From Odiellus spinosus (Eukaryota > Arthropoda > Arachnida > Opiliones > Phalangiidae), in the NCBI GenBank assembly GCA_963920705.1, contig OY987226.1, positions 3,288,501 through 3,352,500 of the forward strand: a stretch of 64,000 bases of DNA, given 5' to 3'. Of the stretch, positions 46,626 to 59,100 are shown piece by piece; positions within the stretch are counted from its first letter, which is position 1; the number at the start of each line of letters is the position of its first letter. Under the pieces are notes generated by a model. It was given only the letters and a program-made list of their open reading frames with translations. It was not told where the DNA came from and did no database searches. The translations under genes and the position numbers were made by a program.

Positions 46626-49600
46626 ACAGGGGGTGTATTTATATTTTACAAGGGGTGTATTTATATTTTACAGGGGGTGTATTTATATTTTACAGGGGGT
46701 GTATATATATTTTACAGGGGGTGTATTTATTATTTATTTTTTTTTACAGGGGGTGTATTTATCATTTAATTTTTTTACAGGGGGTGTATTTATCATTTAT
46801 TTTTTTACAGGGGGTGTATTTATCATTTATTTTTTTACAGGGGGTGTATTTATCATTTATTTTTTTTACAGGGGGTGTATTTATCATTTATTTTTTTTAC
46901 AGGGGGTGTATTTATCATTTATTTTTTTTACAGGGGGTGTATTTATCATTTATTTTTTTTACAGGGGGTGTATTTATATTTTACAGGGGGTGTATTTATA
47001 TTTTACAGGGGGTGTATTTATATTTTACAGGGTGTGTATTTATTATTTATTTTTTTGCAGGGGGTGTATTTATTATTTATTTTTTTTACAGGGGGTGTAT
47101 TTATCATTTATTTTTTTACAGGGGGTGTATTTATCATTTATTTTTTTACAGGGGGTGTATTTATCATTTATTTTTTACAGGGGGTGTATTTATCATTTAT
47201 TTTTTTTACAGGGGGTGTATTTATCATTTATTTTTTTTTACAGGGGGTGTATTTATCATTTATTTTTTTTTACAGGGGGTGTATTTATCATTTATTTTTT
47301 TTACAGGGGGTGTATTTATCATTTATTTTTTTTACAGGGGGTGTATTTATCATTTATTTTTTTTTACAGGGGGTGTATTTATATTTTACAGGGGGTGTAT
47401 TTATATTTTACAGGGGTGTATTTATATTTTACAGGGGGTGTATTTATATTTTACAGGGGGTGTATTTATATTTTACAGGGGGTGTATTTATATTTTACAG
47501 GGGGTGTATTTATATTTTACAGGGGGTGTATTTATATTTTACAGGGGGTGTATTTATATTTTACAGGGGGTGTATTTATATTTTACAGGGGGTGTATTTA
47601 CATTTTACATAGGGTGTATTTATTATTTATTTTTTTGCAGGGGGTGTATTTATTATTTATTTTTTTTTACAGGGGGTGTATTTATCATTTATTTTTTTTT
47701 ACAGGGGGTGTATTTATCATTTATTTTTTTACAGGGGGTGTATTTATCATTTATTTTTTTACAGGGGGTGTATTTATCATTTATTTTTTTTACAGGGGGT
47801 GTATTTATCATTTATTTTTTTTACAGGGGGTGTATTTATCATTTATTTTTTTTTACAGGGGGTGTATTTATCATTTATTTTTTTTACAGGGGGTGTATTT
47901 ATCATTTATTTTTTTTACAGGGGGTGTATTTATATTTTACAGGGGGTGTATTTATATTTTACAGGGGGTGTATTTATATTTTACAGGGGGTGTGTTTATT
48001 ATTTATTTTTTTGCAGGGGGTGTATTTATCATTTATTTTTTTTTACAGGGGGTGTATTTATCATTTATTTTTTTTACAGGGGGTGTATTTATCATTTATT
48101 TTTTTTTACAGGGGGTGTATTTATCATTTATTTTTTTTACAGGGGGTGTATTTATCATTTTTTTTACAGGGGGTGTATTTATTATTTATTTTTTACAGGG
48201 GGTGTATTTATCATTTATTTTTTTTACAGGGGGTGTATTTATCATTTATTTTTTTTACAGGGGGTGTATTTATCATTTATTTTTTTTACAGGGGGTGTAT
48301 TTATCATTTATTTTTTTTACAGGGGGTGTATTTATCATTTATTTTTTTTACAGGGGGTGTATTTATATTTTACAGGGGGTGTATTTATATTTTACAGGGG
48401 GTGTATTTATATTTTACAGGGGGTGTATTTATATTTTACAGGGGGTGTGTTTATTATTTATTTTTTTGCAGGGGGTGTATTTATTATTTATTTTTTTTAC
48501 AGGGGGTGTATTTATATTTTACAGGGGGTGTATTTATATTTTACAGGGGGTGTGTTTATTATTTATTTTTTTACAGGGGGTGTATTTATCATTTATTTTT
48601 TTTTACAGGGGGTGTATTTATCATTTATTTTTTTTACAGGGGGTGTATTTATATTTTACAGGGGGTGTATTTATATTTTACAGGGGGTGTATTTATATTT
48701 TACAGGGGGTGTATTTATATTTTACAGGGGGTGTGTTTATTATTTATTTTTTTGCAGGGGGTGTATTTATCATTTATTTTTTTTACAGGGGGTGTATTTA
48801 TCATTTATTTTTTTTTACAGGGGGTGTATTTATCATTTATTTTTTTTACAGGGGGTGTATTTATCATTTTTTTACAGGGGGTGTATTTATTATTTATTTT
48901 TTACAGGGGGTGTATTTATCATTTATTTTTTTTACAGGGGGTGTATTTATCATTTATTTTTTTTACAGGGGGTGTATTTATCATTTATTTTTTTTACAGG
49001 GGGTGTATTTATCATTTATTTTTTTTTACAGGGGGTGTATTTATCATTAATTTTTTTTACAGGGGGAGTATTTATCATTTTTTTTACAGGGGGTGTATTT
49101 ATATTTTACAGGGGGTGTATTTATATTTTATTTTTTTTTGCAGGGGGTGTATTTATCATTTATTTTTTTTACAGGGGGTGTATTTATCATTTATTTTTTT
49201 ACAGGGGGTGTATTTATCATTTATTTTTTTACAGGGGGTGTATTTATCATTTATTTTTTTTACAGAGGTGTATTTATCATTTTTTTTTTTTACAGGGGGT
49301 GTATTTATCATTTATTTTTTTTTACAGGGGTTGTATTTATCATTTATTTTTTTTACAGGGGGTGTATTTATCATTTATTTTTTTTTACAGGGGGTGTATT
49401 TATCATTTATTTTTTTTACAGGGGGTGTATTTATATTTTACAGGGGGTGTATTTAAATTTTACAGGGGGTGTATTTATCATTTATTTTTTTTAACAGGGG
49501 TGTATTTATCATTTATTTTTTTTACAGGGGGTGTATTTATATTTTACAGTGGGTGTATTTATTATTTTTTTACAGGGGGTGTATTTATTATTTATTTTTT

Positions 49601-49935
49601 TTTTACTGGGGGTGTATTTATGATTTATTTTTTTACAGGGGGTGTATTTATTATTTATTTTTTTTTGCAGGGGGTGTATTTATTATTTTTTTTTTTACAG
49701 GGGGTGTATTATTATTTTTTTACAGGGGGTGTATTTATTATTTTTTTACAGGGGGTGTATTTATTATTTATTTTTTTACAGGGGGTGTATTTATTATTTA
49801 TTTTTTTTACAGGGGGTGTATTTATTATTTATTTTTTTTACAGGGGTTGTATTTATTATTTTTATTTTTTACAGGGGGTGCATTTATTATTTTTATTTTT
49901 TACAGGGGGTGTATTTATTATTTTTATTATTTACA
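46626..49935 (+). repeat. Satellite block G1 (ACAGGGGGTGTATTTAT units, about 3.3 kb)
   Basis: Runs of the 22-bp unit (acagggggtgtatttatatttt) alternate with runs of 30-33 bp units (insert catttatttttttt). The longest pure 22-bp run is about 47375-47600. Roughly a hundred units. Occasional variants are ggggtg with one G fewer, gggggtgtg, and tgcag instead of tacag. The tgcag variant recurs at the start of long-unit runs, suggesting higher-order duplication. Confidence 0.95.
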
Positions 49936-50292
49936 ATCTCAATTTTCTCAAATCTCAATTTTCTCAAATCTCAATTTTCTCAAATCTCAATTTTCTCAAA
50001 TCTCAATTTTCTCAAATCTCAATTTTCTCAAATCTCAATTTTCTCAAATCTCAATTTTCTCAAATCTCAATTTTCTCAAATCTCAATTTTCTCAAATCTC
50101 AATTTTGCAAATCTCAATTTTCCATATCTCAATTATCCAAATCTCGAAAATCTCAATTATCCAAATCTCGAAAATCTCAATTATCCAAATCTCAAAAATC
50201 TCAATTTTCCAAATTTCAAAAATCTCAATTATCCAAATCTCAAAAATCTCAATTTTCCAAATTTCAAAAATCTCAATTTTCCAAATCTCAAA
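49936..50292 (+). repeat. Satellite block C1 (TCTCAATTTTCTCAAA units)
   Basis: About ten clean 16-bp units to 50105, then degenerate units with ATCCAAATCTCGAAAA and TTTCCAAATTTCAAAA up to 50292. Confidence 0.92.
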
Positions 50293-50580
50293 GGGGTACC
50301 CTTTGTAAAAAAAATCAATTATTATTTTTTACAAGAGGTACCCCTTTTTTATTTTCAAAGGGAGTTTTATTTTCAAAGCGTGTTTATTTTCAAGGATGTT
50401 TTATTTTCAAATTGAGTTTTATTTTCAAAGGGAGTTCTATTTTCAAAGCGTGTTTTATTTTCAAAGGGAGTTTTATTTTCAAAGGGAGTTTTATTTTCCA
50501 AGGGAGTTTTATTTTCAAAGGGAGTTTTATTTTCAAAGGGAGTTTTATTTTCAAAGGGAGTTTTATTTTCAAAGGGAGGT
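50293..50580 (+). repeat. Satellite block K2 (TTTTATTTTCAAAGGGAG units)
   Basis: Opens with a small inverted pair (ggggtaccctttgtaaaa and ttttttacaagaggtacccc, 50292-50347), then about a dozen 17-18 bp units. It parallels block K1 at 46476-46620, where the unit ends GGGTG. Confidence 0.9.
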
Positions 50581-50582
50581 AT

Positions 50583-51525
50583 TTTTTACAGGGGGTGTAT
50601 TTATCATTTATTTTTTTTACAGGGGGTGTATTTATTATTAATTTTTTTTTACAGGGGGTGTATTTATTATTTATTTTTTTTACAAGGGGTGTATTTATTA
50701 TTTATTTTTTTGTACAGGGGGTGTATTTATTTTTTTTACAAGGGGGTGTATTTATTATTTATTTTTTTTACAGGGGGTGGATTTATTATTTATTTTTTTA
50801 CAGGGGGTGTATTTATTTTTTTTTTTTTTTACAGGGGGTGTATTAATTATTTATTTTTTTTTACAGGGGGTGTATTTATTATTTTTTTTACAGGGGGTGT
50901 TTTTATTATTTTTTTTTTTTACAGGGGTGTATTTATTATTTATTTTTTTACAGGGGTGTATTTATTATTTTTTTTTACAGGGGGTGTATTTATTATTTAT
51001 TTTTTTTACAGGGGGTGTATTTATTATTTATTTTTTTTTACAGGGGGTGTATTTATTATTTATTTTTTTTACAGGGGGTGTATTTATTATTTATTTTTTT
51101 GTACAGGGGGTGTATTTATTATTTTTTTTACAGGGGGTGTATTTATTATTTTTTTTTTACAGGGGGTGTATTTATTATTTATTTTTTTACAGGGGGTGTA
51201 TTTATTATTATTTTTTTTTACAGGGGGTGTATTAATTTTTTTTTTTACAGGGGGTGTATTTATTATTTTTTTTACAGGGGGTGTTTTTATTATTTTTTTT
51301 ACAGGTGTGTATTTATTATTTATTTTTTTTACAGGGGTGTATTTATTTTTTTTTTTACAGGGGGTGTATTATTTTTTTTTACAGGGGGTGTATTTTTTTT
51401 TACAGGGGGTGTATTTATTATTTATTTTTTTTTACAGGGGGTGTATTTATTATTTTTTTTTACAGGGGGTGTATTAATTATTTATTTTTTTTACAAGGGG
51501 TGTATTTATTATTTTTTTTACCCTG
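50583..51525 (+). repeat. Satellite block G2 (long-spaced G units)
   Basis: Acagggggtgtatttatta units with variable T-rich spacers, more diverged than G1, up to the strand switch. Confidence 0.92.
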
Positions 51526-51529
51526 TAAA

Positions 51530-54500
51530 AAAATAAAAATAATAAATACACCCCCTGTAAAAAAATAAAAATAATAAATACACCCCCTGTAAAAAAGAAA
51601 AATTATAAATACACCCCCTGTAAAAAAATAAAAATTATAAATACACCCCCTCTAAAAAAATAAAAATAATAAATACACCCCCTTTAAAAAATAAAATAAT
51701 AAATACACCCCCTGTAAAAATATAAAAATAATAAATACACCCCCTGTAAAAAAATAAAAATAATAAATACACCCCCTGTAAAAAATATAAATAATAAATA
51801 CACCCCCTGTAAAAATATAAAAATAATAAATACACCCCTGTAAAAAAATAAAAATAATAAATACACCCCCTGTAAAAAATAAAAATAAATACATCCCCTG
51901 TAAAAAATAAAAATAAATACACCCCCTGTAAAAAATAAAAATAAATACACCCCCTGTAAAAAATAATAATAAATACACACCCTGTAAAAAATAATAATAA
52001 ATACACCCCCTGTAAAAAATTAAAATAAATACACTCCCTGTACAAAATAAAAATAATAAATACACCCCTGTAAAAAATAAAAATAATAAATACACCCCCT
52101 GAAAAAAATAAAAAAAATAAATACATCCCCTGTAAAAAATAAAAATAATAAATACACCCCCTGTAAAAAATAAAAATAATAAATACACCCCCGGTAAAAA
52201 ATAAAAATAATAAATACACCCCCTGTAAAAAATAAAAATAATAAATACCCCACTGTAAAAAATAAAAATAATAAATACACCCCCTGTAAATATAAAAATA
52301 ATAAATACACCCCCTGTAAAAAATAAAAATAATAAATACACCCCCTGTAAAAAAAGATTGGGAAAATTGAGATTGGGAAAATTGAGATTGGAAAAATTGA
52401 GATTGAGAAAATTGAGATTAGGAAAATTGAGATTGGGAAAATTGAGATTGGGAAAATTGAGATTGGGAAAATTGAGATTGGGAAAACTGAGATTGGGAAA
52501 ATTGAGATTGGGAAAATTGAGATTGGGAAAATTGAGATTGGGAAAATTGAGATTTGAGAAAATTGAGATTTGAGAAAATTGAGATTTGAGAAAATTGAGA
52601 TTTGAGAAAATTGAGATTTGAGAAAATTGAGATTTGAGAAAATTGAGATTTGAGAAAATTGAGATTTGAGAAAATTGAGATTTGGAAAATTGAGATTTGG
52701 AAAAAAATAAAAATAATAAATACACCCTCTGAAAAAATAAAAATAATAAATACACCCCCTGTAAAAAAATAAAAATAATAAATACACCCCCTGTAAAAAA
52801 ATAAAAATAATAAATACACCCCCTGTAAAAAAAAAAAAAATAATAATAAATACACCCCCTGTAAAAAAATAAAAATAATAAATACACCCCTGTAAAAAAA
52901 ATAAAAATAAATACACCTCCAGTAAAAAAATAAAAATAATAAATACACCCCCTGTAAAAAAAATAAAAATAATAAATACACCCCCTGTAAAAAATAAAAA
53001 TAATAAATACACCCCCTGTAAAAAAAGATTGGGAAAATTGAGATTGGGAAAATTGAGATTGGGAAAATTGAGATTGAGAAAATTGAGATTGGGAAAATTG
53101 AGATTGGGAAAATTGAGATTGGGAAAATTGAGATTGGGAAAATTGAGATTGGGAAAATTGAGATTGGGAAAATTGAGATTGGGAAAATTGAGATTGGGAA
53201 AATTGAGATTGGGAAAATTGAGATTGGGAAAATTGAGATTGGGAAAATTGAGATTGGGAAAATTGAGATTTGAGAAAATTGAGATTTGAGAAAATTGAGA
53301 TTTGAGAAAATTGAGATTTGAGAAAATTGAGATTTGAGAAAATTGAGATTTGAGAAAATTGAGATTTGAGAAAATTGAGATTTGAGAAAATTGAGATTTG
53401 AGAAAATTGAGATTTGAGAAAATTGAGATTTGAGAAAATTGAGATTTGGAAAATTGAGATTTGGAAAAAAATAAAAATAATAAATACACCCTCTGAAAAA
53501 ATAAAAATAATAAATACACCCCCTGTAAAAAAATAAAAATAATAAATACACCCCCTGTAAAAAAATAAAAATAATAAATACACCCCCTGTAAAAAAAAAT
53601 AATAAATACACCCCCTGTAAAAAAATAAAAATAATAAATACACCCCTGTAAAAAAAATAAAAATAAATACACCTCCAGTAAAAAAATAAAAATAATAAAT
53701 ACACTCCCTGTAAAAAAAATAAAAATAATAAATACACCCCCTGTAAAAAAATAAAAATAATAAACACACACCCTGTAAAAAAAATAAAAATAATAAATAC
53801 ACCCCTGTAAAAAAATAAAAATAAATACACCCCCTGTAAAAAAAATAAAAATTATAAATACACCCCCTGTAAAAAAATAAAAATTATAAATACACCCCCT
53901 GTAAAAATAAAATAATAAATACACCTCCTGTAAAAAAATAAAAATAAGAAATACACCCCCTATAAAAAATAAAAATAATAAATACACCCCCTATAAAAAA
54001 TAAAAATAATAAATACAACCCCTGTAAAAAATAAAAATAAATACACCCCCTGTAAAAAACAAAAATAAATACACCCCCTGTAAAAAATAAAAATAAATAC
54101 ACCCCCTGTAAAAAATAAAAATAAATACACCCCCTGTAAAAAATAAAAATAAATACACCCCCTGTAAAAAATAATAATAATTACACCCCCTTTAAAAAAT
54201 AAAAATAATAAATACACCCCCTGTAAAAAATAAAAATAATAAATACACCCCTGTAAAAAATAAAAATAATAAATACACCCCCTGTAAAAAAATAAAAATA
54301 ATAAATACACCCCCTGTAAAAAAATAAAAATAATAAATACACCCCCTGTAAAAAAATAAAAATAATAAATACACCCCCTGTAAAAAATAAAAATAATAAA
54401 TACACCCCCTGTAAAAAATAAAAATAATAAATACACCCCCTGTAAAAAAAGATTGGGAAAAATTGAGATTTGAGAAAATGGAGATTTGAGAAAATGGAGA

Positions 54501-54710
54501 TTTGAGAAAATGGAGATTTGAGAAAATTGAGATTTGGAAAATTGAGATTGTAAAAAATAAAAATAATAAATACACCCCCTGTAAAAAATAAAAATAATAA
54601 ATGCACCCCCTGTAAAAAAAATTATAAATGCACCCCCTGTAAAAAATAATAAATACACCCCCTGTAAAAAATAAAAATAATAAATGCACCCCCTGTAAAA
54701 AATAAAAAAC
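51530..54710 (-). repeat. Satellite right arm, inverted G and C blocks
   Basis: Inverted G blocks at about 51530-52345, 52706-53020, 53468-54445 and 54555-54705. Inverted C blocks (attgagattgggaaaa, attgagatttgagaaa) at about 52350-52700, 53025-53465 and 54449-54550. Blocks 52350-53020 and 53025-53780 look like successive copies of one higher-order unit of roughly 700-760 bp, sharing the same variant units. Confidence 0.9.
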
Positions 54711-55105
54711 TTGGAAAATTGAGATTTTTGAGACTTGGAAAATTGAGATTTTTGAGACTTGGAAAATTGAGATTTTTGAGACTTGGAAAATTGAGATTTT
54801 TGAGACTTGGAAGATTGAGATTTTTGAGATTGGAAAATAAAAGACCCTTGAAAAATAAAAGACCCTTGAAAAATAAAAGACCCTTGAAAAATAAAAGACC
54901 CTTGAAAAATAAAAGACCCTTGAAAAATAAAAGACCCTTGAAAAATAAAAGACCCTTGAAAAATAAAAGACCCTTGAAAAATAAAAGACCCTTGGAAAAT
55001 AAAAGACCCTTTGAAAAAAAAAAAATACCCTTGAAAAAAAAATACCCTTGAAAAAAAAATACCCTCGATAAAAAAATACCATTGAAAAAAAAATACCCTT
55101 GAAAA
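54711..55105 (-). repeat. Satellite right end, inverted C then K units
   Basis: Units of ttggaaaattgagatttttg-agac (about 54715-54835), then CCCTTGAAAAATAAAAGA units (54836-55010), decaying into aaaaaaaatacccttg. This mirrors the K and C blocks at 50110-50580 on the other arm. Confidence 0.9.
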
Positions 55106-56138
55106 AACTGCCATTCAAAAAAAAAAAAAAATTTAAAAGTACCCTTGAAAAATAATTACTCTTGAAAATTTATTCTTGTAAAAACCGCCCTTTAAAAACT
55201 TACCTGAAAAACTGCTCTTGAAAAACTGAAAATATATATGCCCTAAATCTTGAAATCTAAATAATGACATAAAAAGGAGAGGCAACAACAATTTATTAAT
55301 AAACAAATGTTAACAAATAAAAGTCATTAAAAGCTTTTTTCACGAATTTCGTATCAGAAAAAAAAAAACAAAAAAAAAAAATAAAAAAATAACGTGATAT
55401 TACAAAGTATTTACTCAAAATTATGCTTTTCACCATTCATTTAAAATCGTACGATAGTTTTCAACATTTAAAAACGCACTGGAGTACAAAATAATCTTAT
55501 TTTGAAGGAGACACTCGGAAGAATAAATTCCGTCGAAACCTACTGAAAACCGTCTATACATAATTTCCCACAAAATATTCAACCGTTTTATCGCGAATCG
55601 GATTGGAAATTCGTGTTTTCAGTCTATTTTTTCGAGAATTTGAATTTTCAGAAAAGGGGAGTGGCCGGAACTGTAGCGCTATCTTTCAACGCGAGCCATT
55701 CTGAATAACATCCATTTTTTACGAATGCGTGGGAAAATAGAATTCGCGCGATATTTCCGATTTTTTCCGTGCGAGGTCGCCACTTGTAGGTGTCTATTTC
55801 AAAATAGACCCCCCCCCCCCCTAACATAATTTCATAGAGCTTTCAATTTGAAATACCTGTTTTTTGGTCATTGTTGCGGATAGAAAACCTGATTGAAAGG
55901 TGCTAAAACTATTTCTATATCTGCATTTTTTTAGATTTATCCGAGTGTCACCCTTTAAAGTAAAATTTAACGTGTAAAAAACCTTTGTTAAAATAGGCGA
56001 TAGAATTGAAATTATTCTAAGTAAGATAGTATTCCGATATAATATTCTATAATTTTGTTTATAATGGAATAAAGTTTCAGAAATATTTTAACTTTTCCCG
56101 TGTTTAAAACTTTTATTACGATAAGCCACCAGAGTAAT
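55106..56138. other. Region between satellite and NRF-6-like B
   Basis: AT-rich with poly-A tracts and a poly-C tract at about 55809-55820. No gene or mobile element recognised. Confidence 0.45.
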
Positions 56139-59100
56139 TTAAAGCCTTGTATTTTTATGGTACGCTTTTGCATTCGTTTGCGATTTTAATTCTTTATTAT
56201 CAGTAATTTTAGGTTCGATTTTCTTAGAGATTAATCGCCCTAAGAAGACGCTTTCTATTTCCTTTAGCGGCGAATCGAAGAACACTTTAACTAAAAAAGC
56301 CAATAAAACTGTGCCCCACAGATGTCCAAACATGATCCAAACCTAAAAATTAAAATTATATACTTAATCTTAAAAACAAACAAACCTTTAAAGGCACGAA
56401 CATACTCCGAAACTGTGTCTGGAATCAACTGTCGATCTATTTGTTGAAACTTGATACCACATAACCACGTAATGCAGCAAGTAAACTAAATAGGCTATTC
56501 TACTTAAAGGTAGCATTGCCTTACATGATAAAATAGAGTTGACAAAACCTGCGAACAAATTAAAACATTACAATCATACGCGAGAAAAACCTTCTTGCAC
56601 CATAAGATACATTTTGTATTTTAAACTATTTAAAATAGTTGAATATATTCGTTCTACCGCTTACGAATTTTTAGTATAATAATTATTCCATAAAAGTAAA
56701 CAGTACCCCTTAATACTATAAGCAAAGGGTTAGGTAAACGTACTAGCCCATCACCAGAAGCCGATGAAACCCTCCTTTGAAGTCTATTACTCCCTGGTCT
56801 TGTCTACCCCTCTCTGCATGGGTTAGTTTCAAAAATCTCGATTCGTACGCCTCCTAACGGTAGATATTTTCGGAGCGGGAGTTCGTCGAGCGAATATCTC
56901 TAGCAGCCTCGGAGTTCGTCAAAAAAACGTCGTCGTTTGTGGAGAGAGAGAATTTCCAATTTTCCGTAGACAGGGGGGTATGAAGTAGGACCCCTCCGAT
57001 GTCGTAAAATTGGGAATTTTACCCATACAGAGAAGAGCGCTGTATCGAACATTAGAGTAGTAGACTTCAAAGGAGGGTTTCATCTACTTCTGCTATTAAC
57101 AATTAATCCGGTCAATCTTAAAATATAAAGATGAGCAACAAAACGTGGCATTTATAAGCGTCCTCAAACGGCAAACAGTTCAAGAAAAAGTAGTAAATAA
57201 CAAAACTACGTGCGCGTTTCTCTATTCTTTGTCCAAAGCAGCCGAACACGAGGTTTTTGTTAGTTCCTACTTTTGCCCGCACTTTTTGGGCCATTAGAGG
57301 ACGCTTAACAAGCGCCAGGTTATTAAAATAGATAGGGTCCATAGTCTTAACTAAGTTATACCTCCGTAGCCTCTGGCGCACATGATTGTAACAAAAGCTA
57401 CACCAAGTGTCCACCCAATTCGGTAAAGAGAAGCGAAAGCGACTGCTTCCAACATTGTTGGAGTCCTTGACGGTAGGTGCCAGATTACTGGGCTATATAC
57501 TATAGATCCACAAATTCCGACAGCAAGAACCCATCCTACACATCTAATGAACTAAAGGTTGAATGAAATGTTAAAGTACAAAATTATTTTTGTACTTTAT
57601 TTACGATTGATATAATTACTCTTGGTATTGGTATTGACGCCTTGATAGCCAAAAGGTATCCGACTAGTAGTCCTATGGCGTATGGCCCCGCGTGTCCGTA
57701 TGGTTTAAAGTAATAGTTAATTTCCCACGTTTTAAGGTCTCTGGAATAAGTTGTTAAGATATTGGAAGCAAGAACTCATTTACGCGTATCTAAGAACATG
57801 GGGTATAAATATCTTGTAACTTTTTTTTAACAAAATATAGAAAATTAAATAACTATTGTCGTGATAGTATAAAGTCTAGACAAGGAAGATCTATAATGGG
57901 AAGGATGGTCATACGTTATATAACCTGTCGAGAGAAACCATAAATTCGGCATCGATGTTCAAGCGCGCATCTATTTCACGCTACTGTTTAAGATGTCAGT
58001 AAGGCTATTTAACAAGAAACGACAAAGAGCCGTGCGACGTCACCAAAGTCTAGGTCGACTCTAAGATAAAGGTAGTGGTGACAGGTGACTATAACGCGCG
58101 AGTATAGGTTTTGATCAAAGCTGTGTCTCATCGATCATGCGCAGTTGATTAGTAATGCCGAAAAATCGAATATTACATGTCTACTTATCAAATTTTTCCC
58201 GGCGGGGTCCAGCTATCTTCGCGGTCATCCCCTTAGAAATCTTCCTTGGTTTGATTTTTTTAGAGATCTGAGAATTTATTGTAACTAGCTCGTTACGAGG
58301 ATGGAAGTTGTAATCCCATGTTCTTATACACTCGAATGAGTTCTTGGTGTAACCTGTAATTGTAGCTACCTTCTACTTTTACTCACTTTATAACATTAGT
58401 TATGTTAAAGTTAGCTTCAATAAAGTGAGTAAATTATTTTTTCATTGTTTATAGGGCTTTGAAAAGGTCTCATGATAACAAAAGTTCGTCCGCAATTTTC
58501 GCAACATTTGTACGCTTAGATCTTTTTTCGGTCGGCTCCATTTTTATTACCCAAAATATTATGTCAAGGTCGTTAGTGGCGCGGGTTAATAATAGATGTC
58601 AGGAGCGATTTACTTGAAAAATCGATTCGAAGCGGACGAACTTTTGCTACAAAGTTTGGGAGGATGGTTATTGAATCGCGGCCCTCCCATATTCTTATGG
58701 AACCTGAATGGATTCTTGACGTTAGTTATTTTATCTATGGGCTTTAGCAAAGTTAAAACTCTCCTTATAAAAACTCCAACTCTAAATAAATCGTGTTACT
58801 CCTATAGCAGTAAATGACACGAATCTTATATACCAGATTATCGTGTTTGACAATAATCTGAACCTTTTACACAATAGTATATTAAATATATTTACTCTAC
58901 ATCTGGATTAACTATAATAAAAGTCGGTGGTAAATTTAGAAAGTAAGTCAAAGCTGCTGGAACTACGATTGAAACCATTATCATGATCGTTGCGATAAAA
59001 AATCCATAAATTGGTTTTCTGTAAATGTACGCATTTATAAATCGCATCACTTACGGTAAATTAGTATAATCAGATTTTTTAAATATATACCTAAATAGCA

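Larger units (their letters stand above)
46476..55105. repeat. 9-kb composite satellite array, a large imperfect palindrome
   Basis: Built from three related short families. Family G is ACAGGGGGTGTATTTAT plus an AT-rich spacer, with period 22 bp or about 30-33 bp. Family C is TCTCAATTTTCTCAAA, 16 bp. Family K is TTTTATTTTCAAAGGGAG or GGGTG, about 18 bp. On the plus strand the order is K, G, C, K, G up to 51525. After that everything is in reverse complement (acaccccctgtaaaa; attgagatttgagaaa; cccttgaaaaataaaaga) in the order G, C, G, C, G, C, G, C, K. The turning point, tttttttaccctgtaaaaaaa, lies near 51522-51540. The units lack stop codons in several frames, so open frames of up to about 1,050 codons cross the array. 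Their products are mere translations of the repeat and are not called as genes. Confidence 0.95.

Noticed and set aside
46486-50846. Very long open frames (854, 933 and 1,056 codons) on the plus strand
   Set aside because: They are translations of the GGGGGTGTATTTAT satellite in different frames at once, with no domain, no splice structure and no codon bias.
51652-55118. Long minus-strand open frames over the right satellite arm
   Set aside because: Same repeat in inverse orientation; the frames overlap each other throughout and end with the repeat.
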